A program made the position numbers and the translations under genes. Under the pieces are notes generated by a model. That model was not told the DNA's origin. It ran no database searches and was given only the letters and a program-made list of their open reading frames with translations. A stretch of 12,425 nt of DNA from assembly GCA_041623895.1 (NCBI GenBank), contig JBFJVZ010000220.1, forward strand, positions 1 through 12,425, in the 5' to 3' direction. Every line of letters begins with the position of its first letter. The first letter of the stretch is position 1. Positions 8,101-12,425 of the stretch are shown piece by piece. This DNA is from JBFJVZ01 sp041623895. GTDB lineage: Bacteria; Planctomycetota; Planctomycetia; Pirellulales; Pirellulaceae.

Positions 8101-8282
8101 AAGCACTTGGGCTGACGCGGATCGGCGAATCATTGCTGGTGCGTCTGGGAGTCAACGTCGACTCGGGCCGCGAGAATGTGGGCGTTGGTTTCTCGATCGA
8201 GCCGCGGTTCTGGCCATCACAGCGACTTGGGCGACTGGGCGGAAGACTGATTCCACCACCGGGAGTCGAGGGCTTGGAGTGA
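5163..8282 (+). CDS. lptD: LptD-like (OstA) outer-membrane LPS-assembly protein
   Basis: This 1039-residue outer-membrane protein resembles LptD, which inserts lipopolysaccharide into the outer leaflet. A basic N-region of about 28 residues precedes a hydrophobic segment (about 29-45), with cleavage likely after SHA near residue 48. Residues about 275-415 form an LptA/OstA-type beta-jellyroll: LSADRIVAWL, DGEIYLEGDIVFRQGDRIIYAERMYYN and GVVLDAEAITT carry the typical repeated strands. From about residue 425 (NFLYFGGVPILYWPRFS, the LptD 'vP..y.P' junction) to the end, alternating aromatic strands fit a beta-barrel. A Ser/Pro/Gln-rich insert lies at about 140-205. The length exceeds that of E. 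coli LptD (784). The start is TTG with GGAGG upstream. Conserved LptD cysteines are not apparent, so the disulfide switch of E. coli is probably absent. The next gene starts within the stop codon. No LptE, LptA or LptB gene is in the window. Confidence 0.82.
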   Translation: MVGKEATTATVRHGLRRHVRYLGATAARRLLLVISVVSILCCAVVSHAADGPAAPIRASGDTVYRWQIGDAQASLLEGECTLQHDGRTVQANAILMVSDGPRGNVRTRIVIDGMRMAAGRSRVEPTALTLTAIDDPEIQSPRYRGAPKTSPPLLQYLPSASPSGSNSNIQQVQFQQPGSLQTPSGLEAPVLSPAQGVELSTIPPPATTFDDGATTGGYTFFVGGGTRSVEILARGTSMPAEFTTTNRPETGETVVVARGGVTVLVREVSVRLRDGEVMELGTISLSADRIVAWLPTLADIFRGEADLSQADGEIYLEGDIVFRQGDRIIYAERMYYNVAQQKGVVLDAEAITTIPEFQGIVRLKADVLQQIANGNFIAFDAAVTTSRLGVPRYWLQSERLTLSDRARTTTDPITGRPISDREPFATSNNNFLYFGGVPILYWPRFSTSLENPAYYVRGMRFTNDSAFGTGVLVDWDLFQLFGIQTAPKGVDWELSTDYLGDRGPAIGTTLRYRLPGLFGFQGPVNGFFDTWIIDDRGLDRLGQGRINIPPETTTRGRSLLRHRHYLPRGFELVAEVGWLSDRNFLEQYLENEWDQDTDQNTSVLLRKYHYNQLFDLYANVQVNRFFTETEHFPTLDHYRLGGSLLGNWFTTSAHNHLSYEKLNVGSTPSDPAEAALQAPVPGEMNAEGVVASTRRELAMPLRAGPFKVVPFLSGELAYYEQAADGNSLTRTLTQAGVRASLPMVRVDPSIQSGLMNVRGLAHKAEWTAEYFYADSDTSLTELPLYDPLDDNSQEQFRRRFINSTFGGTLPLPFDPRNYAFRQGIQRWVTSPSETIADDLQQFRVGLHQRYQTKRGLPGRERIVDLLQFDVDFVLFPDADRDNFGETLGPTTYDMRYHIGDRFTLLSDGYFDFFSNGLSSVSAGLTTSRPGVSDWYLGLLSLEGPISSTVFRTVLDYRMNEKWIFSGGLTYDFGRTGNVGQALGLTRIGESLLVRLGVNVDSGRENVGVGFSIEPRFWPSQRLGRLGGRLIPPPGVEGLE

Positions 8283-8662
8283 TGTCGGGATCCAATTCGA
8301 CGTTAAGTTGGCCCAGAAAGTTTGGCGTCGCGTTCAGCGGTTTGTTTTGGGCGATACGCAGCCAATCAAGTTTTTGGATCCACATCCCGATTGCGATCAC
8401 AGTGATCGTGTTGGCTGCTGTCTTGCAAGTGGAACTGTGGCGGTGGGTTGTCTTGGTGTTAACGATCACCGTAGTGTTCGCCGCCGAACTGCTCAATTCG
8501 GCAATCGAACTGTTGGTCAAAGTCCTGCATCCGGAATCTGACCAACAGATCGGCCGCGCCTTGGATGTCTCAGCCGCCGGAGTCCTGGCAACGGCAATCG
8601 GAGCGATCGTCGTTGGCTTGTTAACATTAGGCCAACCACTGCTGACGATGTTGCAACCGTAG
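8282..8662 (+). CDS. dgkA: DgkA-family diacylglycerol/undecaprenol kinase
   Basis: This 126-residue integral membrane kinase phosphorylates diacylglycerol or undecaprenol with ATP, recycling lipid carriers of envelope synthesis. Three hydrophobic helices are visible at about 34-49, 53-70 and 97-118. The family signature is intact: E69-L-L-N72-S-A-I-E76 and the R92-A-L-D95-V-S-A-A run, at the same numbers as in E. coli DgkA (E69, N72, E76, D95). The N-terminal amphipathic segment KFGVAFSGLFWAIRSQSSFWIH matches the family, but the usual Glu at position 28 is Gln. ATG 8282 shares its A with the TGA of lptD, a translational-coupling arrangement. GTG 8279 is an alternative start. Which lipid it uses cannot be told from sequence. 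Confidence 0.9.
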   Translation: MSGSNSTLSWPRKFGVAFSGLFWAIRSQSSFWIHIPIAITVIVLAAVLQVELWRWVVLVLTITVVFAAELLNSAIELLVKVLHPESDQQIGRALDVSAAGVLATAIGAIVVGLLTLGQPLLTMLQP

Positions 8663-8726
8663 CGTTCGGTTTCAATGGGTCGACATTTGAGAGCGTTTGG
8701 CCAAGCCACAAGGTGTAGTTTGTTTC

Positions 8727-8813
8727 GCCCCTTCAGGGCTCGTTGTGATGGAATGACGTGTAATCCCAGGGCGGCGCTGTGCCCCGGGCTGTCATGGCTC
8801 AGCCCTTCAGGCT
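8727..8813. repeat. Hairpin repeat with AGCCCTTCAGGGCT-like ends
   Basis: Two near-palindromes, gccccttcagggct (8727-8740) and agcccttcaggct (8801-8813), flank a central hairpin. That hairpin is CCCAGGGC (8765-8772) pairing with GCCCCGGG (8781-8788) with one mismatch, plus an outer ATGAC (8753-8757) pairing with GTCAT (8791-8795). The layout suggests a folded repeat unit. I recall similar units in planctomycete intergenic DNA; a genome search would confirm. Confidence 0.6.
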
Positions 8814-8932
8814 GCTGACAACGGCGTCGCAGAGAAGGATGGATTCTAGACGGCGGGTCGTGCGGTGACATTTAAGAGCAGGCTTGCAGCAGTAGGGGCA
8901 TTGGTCTCCACACATGTTGTTGCTCTCTGGCT

Positions 8933-8964
8933 CCCTTCTCCCCCGGCTTTGCGGGGGAGAAGGG
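8933..8964. repeat. Strong 13-bp hairpin in a CT-rich intergenic repeat
   Basis: cccttctcccccg (8933-8945) pairs perfectly with its reverse complement (8952-8964) around a 6-base loop, giving a very stable stem. It could stop transcription of dgkA or cutA, but no U-tract follows on either strand, so it does not look like a classical intrinsic terminator. The sequence continues as CTGGGGATGAGGGG, which is interrupted at 8979 by the next element. Confidence 0.65.
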
Positions 8965-8978
8965 CTGGGGATGAGGGG

Positions 8979-9111
8979 CAACGCCGTTAAGCGTTTCTCG
9001 TTCGTGTTAGGCGGGCTGTTCTTCGTAGCCGGAGTCGCCAGACTTCGGTTGTATCGTGGACGGCGCCCGAATTCTGGCGAATCCGGCTACCAGGAATCCT
9101 TAACGGCGTTG
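8979..9111. mobile_element. 133-bp MITE-like element with 13-bp inverted ends and 9-bp flanking repeats
   Basis: Terminal inverted repeats caacgccgttaag (8979-8991) and cttaacggcgttg (9099-9111) match exactly. The 9-mer gatgagggg lies directly outside both ends (8970-8978 and 9112-9120), as expected for a target-site duplication. Removing the element and one 9-mer restores a continuous repeat sequence. Inside is a GTAG-headed hairpin pair (9025-9090). It encodes no transposase. Confidence 0.7.
9025..9090. repeat. REP-like hairpin pair, copy 2 (family A)
   Basis: The forward unit 9025-9048 is identical over 24 bases to 4778-4801. The reverse unit 9090-9067 reads GTAG, stem CCGGATTC, loop GCCA, stem GAATTCGG. 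Compared with the forward unit, one stem pair changes from G-C to T-A on both sides, keeping the fold. The 18-base centre (9049-9066) differs from that of copy 1. Confidence 0.8.
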
Positions 9112-9227
9112 GATGAGGGGGCCAGTTTGTGAGTTGCATGGACAAGAATAGGCATGAACGGCTTGGCAGGAGCCTCGCCCGCCTCGCCCTCCCAAATTGT
9201 AAACTGCGACGACCTCGGACAAATCGC

Positions 9228-9557
9228 TTACGTTCCCGTTTGCTCGAGCACCCAGTTGCGATAGCCGTCGGCGGCGTCGCTGATCGGGATCATCACGATT
9301 TGTGGTTCTTCATAAGGGTGCGCCTCGATCAGTTTTCCCTTGAGCGCTTCCCAAACCTTCATCGAACTCTTGATCATCAGGCGGTATTCCTGGTCGCAAT
9401 GTAGTTGGCCTTTCCAGCGGTAATGGCTGCGAATCGGACCGTCGATTTGCACGCATGCGGCCAGGGAATTCTCCAGCAACAGCGCGGCAAGTCGGTCGGC
9501 GTCTGCGGCGGAGGCCACGGTCGAAAGACACAGTAAGAGTTCAGGTTCGCTTGCCAT
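9228..9557 (-). CDS. cutA: CutA1 divalent-cation tolerance protein
   Basis: This 109-residue protein belongs to the CutA1 family of small trimeric cytoplasmic proteins. In E. coli, cutA mutants are affected in copper tolerance, but the molecular role remains uncertain. Family marks are visible in order: LLCLSTVASAADADRLAALLLENSLAACVQI (first strand and helix, ending in the conserved LAACV), the SHYRWKGQL hairpin (Y-x-W-x-G), EYRLMIKSS (the conserved E-x-x-L-x-I-K), and HPYEEPQIVMIPI near residues 80-92. The length is typical. The start ATG has no obvious ribosome-binding site. It is transcribed towards the repeat-rich gap and away from the adaptor gene. It has no evident operon partner here, and a functional link to the export genes is only a possibility. 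Confidence 0.95.
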   Translation of the reverse strand: MASEPELLLCLSTVASAADADRLAALLLENSLAACVQIDGPIRSHYRWKGQLHCDQEYRLMIKSSMKVWEALKGKLIEAHPYEEPQIVMIPISDAADGYRNWVLEQTGT

Positions 9558-9801
9558 CTGAAATTACCCATCGGCGAAGGGAATTCATTCCGAGTGCGTT
9601 CAAGACCAAGGTAACGCGGCGGATTCCGTTTTACATTCCCTGTGACCAGCGAAATCCCTACTGTCGTTAAATTCACCGCTCCATCCTATCAGTGCGTGGT
9701 CTGTCACCATGGCCCGATTTACTTTGCCGGCTCGCGTGACTAGCGTCAAATGAGTGGCTCAGGTCTGATGACTAGCGGTTCGTTTGTTGACGAGGTTCCC
9801 C
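9558..9801. promoter_or_regulatory. Divergent upstream region of cutA and the adaptor gene, with a 9-bp direct repeat
   Basis: The divergent promoters of cutA and the adaptor gene should lie here, but no clear -35/-10 pair was found. The 9-mer tgactagcg occurs twice (9737-9745 and 9769-9777), 32 bases apart start to start, about three helical turns, just before the adaptor start. GAGG at 9792-9795, six bases before ATG 9802, is a plausible ribosome-binding site. Confidence 0.4.
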
Positions 9802-10782
9802 ATGACGCAACTTTGGAAATACCTTTGGTATTTCATCTTAGCAGGCTTGCTGGTGATGACTTCGGCATCAGCGGTAGGCAACGATCATGCTGGGGATCAT
9901 GCGACTTCCAGTCCAGCCGTGCTGTTGGAAACGGAGGAAGCACAGATCTCGCTGATTCAAAACACGTTCATCGCCGCACCGATTGCGGGCGTGGTCGCCG
10001 GTGTCGATGTCGGCGAAGGGGATCAAGTCACACTCGGCAAGTCCCTGGTTCGTCTCCGTGCCGATCAAGCCGAGACGGAATTGGTTGCCGCCCAGGCAGC
10101 CTATGAGGCTGCGCGGCTGGACAGTACGAATGATGTGGATGAACGCTACGCCCGCCGGACTTTGCAGGTTCGCGAGCGAGAGCTTCAGCAGAGTCTGGAA
10201 GCGAATCGGAATTTCGCCGGCACGGTTAGCGAAACCGAGATCGAGAAACTGAAGCTGGTCGTCGACCAGTCTCGATTGGCAATCGAACAAGCCAAACATG
10301 AACGATCGGTCGCAGCAGCCACCGCCGCCGAAAAACAGGCTGCCGTGCAAATCGCTCAAGCGCGGCTGACCAGGCATACGATCAGCGCAACGGTCTCGGG
10401 AATGGTTTCTGAAATCGCCGTGGAACCCGGTGAATGGGTGGAGGCGGGCAAGCCAATCGTCCGCGTCATTTCGCTCGATCCGCTGCGCGCAGAGTGTTTT
10501 GTTGACGGTCGACGATACGGCAGCGAATTGGTGGATCACGTCGTTCACTTTTACCCCGCGATCCCGAATGCCGATGATGATGGCCCGCCCTTGCAGGGTT
10601 ACGTGGAGTACGTGTCGCCGGAACTGCACTCGGTGACCGGACAAGTACGTTTGTGGGCAGTCATTCCCAATCCGCAGCGCATCATCCGCTCGGGCATGCA
10701 GGGAAGATTGGTTGTCCTGATGGATGTCAGGGAGCAGGAAGCCGATGCGTCTAAAACGAAGAAAGATCCAGCGAAGCATTGA
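9802..10782 (+). CDS. HlyD/RND-type periplasmic adaptor (membrane fusion protein)
   Basis: This 326-residue adaptor would bridge an inner-membrane transporter and an outer-membrane channel. A signal sequence covers residues about 1-24 (WYFILAGLLVMTSASA), with no lipobox cysteine. The first biotinyl-lipoyl half is at about 55-87 (FIAAPIAGVVAGVDVGEGDQVTLGKSLVRL). A long Ala/Glu/Arg-rich coiled-coil hairpin follows at about 90-186. The second lipoyl half is at about 190-222 (ISATVSGMVSEIAVEPGEWVEAGKPIVRV). A beta-barrel domain at about 225-308 ends in SGMQGRLVVLMDV, and the tail is charged. ATG 9802 is chosen because GAGG lies six bases upstream; TTG 9784 would add six residues. A TolC-like gene converges on it and overlaps its end by 32 bp, which suggests a shared export function. 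No inner-membrane pump gene is in the window, so the substrate is unknown. Confidence 0.9.
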   Translation: MTQLWKYLWYFILAGLLVMTSASAVGNDHAGDHATSSPAVLLETEEAQISLIQNTFIAAPIAGVVAGVDVGEGDQVTLGKSLVRLRADQAETELVAAQAAYEAARLDSTNDVDERYARRTLQVRERELQQSLEANRNFAGTVSETEIEKLKLVVDQSRLAIEQAKHERSVAAATAAEKQAAVQIAQARLTRHTISATVSGMVSEIAVEPGEWVEAGKPIVRVISLDPLRAECFVDGRRYGSELVDHVVHFYPAIPNADDDGPPLQGYVEYVSPELHSVTGQVRLWAVIPNPQRIIRSGMQGRLVVLMDVREQEADASKTKKDPAKH

Positions 10783-12425
10783 CCGCCGCTGCCTCGGCCG
10801 GCGAACTCGGCACGGGATCACTGATCACGCTGACCGCGCAGTTGCCGGACGAAATGAACACGCCGCTTTCGGCTAGCAGTTGCCCGGTCGCATCATGGAC
10901 GGCGACCAAAGCCAGTGCGTATCGCGTCCGATCCCAGGCAAGTTGCTTTTCCGTTTGGGCAAGCTCTTCCTGGGCATCCAATAAGAACTCAATCTGCAGC
11001 TGATCTGTCTGGTACAGCGCCTGGGAAGCTTGCAGTCGTTCACGCAGTGCCCCCACTTGCGCCAGCGAGCTTTGCATCGCATAGTAGGCCGAGGAAACCT
11101 CGGCAATCGCATCGCTGACCTGGTGCTGGATGCTGCGTTGCTGTTCCCTCAGGATCGCTTGTTCGCGAGTGAGTTTCCAAGTTGCGTTGCGAACTGCGGC
11201 GTGGGCCTGGCGACGTCCGACGACAAGCCCCATCTCGAAACCGAGCTCCAATTCTTGATGATCAAACGAAAAGAAGTCCTGGTAAGCGCTGCTGAAACGC
11301 GGGCCGTCTCCCATCAAGTCATCGCCGAATCCTCGCAGCCGATAGCGGCTGATAAAGTCCAACTGCGGCAACAGGAAGTTTTTGGCGGCAAGCAATCGCA
11401 GTTGTTGTTGCCGGATCAGCAGTGATTGTCGCTTCAATTCCGTCCGCTGCGACATCGCGCGGCTGACCATGGAGTCATAGTCAAACGCGATGCGTACGTC
11501 GCTGGGCGAGTCCACGGGCCGCAACAGTTCTTTGTCGACAAGTGGCAAACCGATCATCTGCCTGAGCCGGCGTTCGGCGGCGTACAGACCCTCGCGTCCC
11601 GAATCACCGCCCAAAGCAACTTGGACTTCGCGGCAATAGCGGTAGTACTTGGCCCTTGCCTGAGCTTCCTTGTTGGCCTCGCCGCCCGACAGTTTCGCCT
11701 TGTTCTTGGCCAGCACACTTTGCCAGGTGCGATACGACAGGTCGCGGGCCGCCAGCACACTTTCGTAAGTTTGATAATGCCGGACCAGATTCCAGTAGGC
11801 GGTGTACAGGTCTTGCACAAACGACTGCACACCGATTTCAAAGTCTGCGCCGCTGACTTGCGTATTGATTTGCGCGACCACGATCCCATTGGAAAAATTG
11901 AAACCGGGCTGTGCGTTGGGACCGGCGATCAAATTGAATTGTTTGCCGCCGCCCTGTAACAGCGGTTGCCGCACACCGGCTTCGAGATTGGTTTCCCAAA
12001 AATTTGGAAACAGGTTTCCGGCGCGGTTATTGTCGTCGTAATAGGTCAGGTGATTGATCTCCCAGATGGCACCGCTCGGGGTTCGACGTTGCCAACGGGA
12101 GTTCATCTCGACGACGTCTTGCACCAATTCCTGGGCGCCGCCGCCGACAACCACATTGTTAAAAACGCGATCGTTGTTCTGTGACATCACGCTCGCACTG
12201 ACCGCGCTATCAAACTCTGCCAGCGCCGCTTGCGGTCCAAAGAACGGGTCACTGGCCGTGATGGCGCGGTCGTAGATCGTTGTCACGCCCGCCGGGTTAT
12301 CCAGAATGCGAATTCCCAACTGTCGCAACACGGGCGAACAGGCAAAGGCCTGAGCCAGCATTTCATCTTCGCTGATCGGGCGAAAATGATTGGGTTGCGA
12401 ATTCGCATCGCGGGGCTGCAGCGAC
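10751..12425 (-). CDS. TolC-like outer-membrane efflux protein (5' end beyond the window)
   Basis: The frame is open to the right edge, giving at least 557 residues. An ATG at 12359-12361 is internal, because upstream codons (for example RPISEDEMLAQAFACSPVLRQLG) fit the first helix of the family. The missing part would hold the signal peptide. The protein forms trimeric channels through the outer membrane and periplasm. Visible family features are the first-repeat strand region (ETNLEAGVRQPLLQGGG), the long helices around YTAYWNLVRHYQTYESVLAARDLSYRTWQ, the second-repeat start (PSDVRIAFDYDSMVSRAMSQRTELKRQ), the strand region ELELGFEMGLVVGRRQA, and the closing helices up to QLEFLLDAQEELAQ-like sequence and ALVAVHDATGQLL. 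The C-terminal tail is short. Its 3' end overlaps that of the adaptor gene on the other strand, and adaptor and channel probably act together. Confidence 0.92.
   Translation of the reverse strand, partial: SLQPRDANSQPNHFRPISEDEMLAQAFACSPVLRQLGIRILDNPAGVTTIYDRAITASDPFFGPQAALAEFDSAVSASVMSQNNDRVFNNVVVGGGAQELVQDVVEMNSRWQRRTPSGAIWEINHLTYYDDNNRAGNLFPNFWETNLEAGVRQPLLQGGGKQFNLIAGPNAQPGFNFSNGIVVAQINTQVSGADFEIGVQSFVQDLYTAYWNLVRHYQTYESVLAARDLSYRTWQSVLAKNKAKLSGGEANKEAQARAKYYRYCREVQVALGGDSGREGLYAAERRLRQMIGLPLVDKELLRPVDSPSDVRIAFDYDSMVSRAMSQRTELKRQSLLIRQQQLRLLAAKNFLLPQLDFISRYRLRGFGDDLMGDGPRFSSAYQDFFSFDHQELELGFEMGLVVGRRQAHAAVRNATWKLTREQAILREQQRSIQHQVSDAIAEVSSAYYAMQSSLAQVGALRERLQASQALYQTDQLQIEFLLDAQEELAQTEKQLAWDRTRYALALVAVHDATGQLLAESGVFISSGNCAVSVISDPVPSSPAEAAAVNASLDLSSF

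Larger units (their letters stand above)
8663..9227. other. Repeat-rich intergenic region between dgkA and cutA
   Basis: This 565-base gap separates the convergent dgkA and cutA genes. It contains no convincing gene. It holds a hairpin repeat (8727-8813), a strong hairpin (8933-8964) and a MITE-like element with flanking direct repeats (8979-9111), each listed separately. Bases 8814-8930 and 9121-9227 show no recognisable structure. Confidence 0.7.

Noticed and set aside
8152..8871. 239-codon open frame on the minus strand
   Set aside because: It covers the end of lptD, all of dgkA and part of a repeat. The product is Ser/Thr/Arg-rich without any motif, while DgkA on the other strand is unmistakable.
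4619..8884. Direct 12-mer taagagcaggct at 4619-4630 and 8873-8884 near both repeat clusters
   Set aside because: It is short, neighbouring bases do not align, and it is not at the boundary of any element. It may be a remnant, but the evidence is too thin.
9868..10821. 317-codon open frame on the minus strand
   Set aside because: It is antisense to the HlyD-type adaptor, which shows both lipoyl halves and a coiled coil. The antisense product has no recognisable domain.
11426..11959. 177-codon open frame on the plus strand
   Set aside because: It is antisense to the TolC-like gene, which has the better family match and is open over the whole region.

Overview
The window reads like chromosomal DNA of a planctomycete, probably of the Pirellulaceae (Rhodopirellula-like) type. 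This is inferred from protein style, not from a marker gene. The signs are a secreted formylglycine sulfatase, an ECF sigma factor followed by a membrane FecR-like protein, a long LptD-type outer-membrane protein, a TolC-like protein, weak or absent Shine-Dalgarno sites, and gaps full of palindromic repeats. No rRNA, tRNA, CRISPR array, prophage or intact transposase gene is visible.

Layout. Bases 1-157 hold the 3' end of a truncated gene with a perfect 31-bp palindrome inside the frame. An ECF sigma factor (439-1026, +) and a 665-residue anti-sigma/FecR-like membrane protein (1138-3135, +) follow as a probable two-gene unit, separated by a 20-bp-arm inverted-repeat element. A heparan-N-sulfatase-like sulfatase (3148-4572, -) converges on them 12 bp away. 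A 590-bp gap (4573-5162) is packed with three palindromic elements. Then come an LptD-like outer-membrane protein (5163-8282, +) and a DgkA-family lipid kinase (8282-8662, +) that overlap by one base. A second repeat-rich gap (8663-9227) separates these from cutA (9228-9557, -). An HlyD-type periplasmic adaptor (9802-10782, +) and a TolC-like outer-membrane channel protein (10751-12425, -, 5' end beyond the window) meet tail to tail and overlap by 32 bp.

How the genes fit together. Most of the genes concern the cell envelope: LptD (outer-membrane lipid delivery), DgkA (lipid phosphorylation and recycling), adaptor plus TolC (export), the secreted sulfatase (sulfated polysaccharide use) and an envelope-spanning sigma regulator. 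No single metabolic pathway links them all. The lptD-dgkA overlap and the sigma/FecR pair are the only strong operon signals.

The most interesting signal is between the genes. A family of GTAG-headed hairpins (about 24 nt, GCCA loop) occurs five times in two gaps. The stem differences between copies are compensated (G-C to T-A, C-G to T-A), so the hairpin itself is conserved. These hairpins sit inside two different outer shells that have terminal inverted repeats and flanking direct repeats. This resembles REP/BIME elements mobilised by RAYT (TnpA_REP) transposases, combined with MITE-like elements. No fully new gene system was found.
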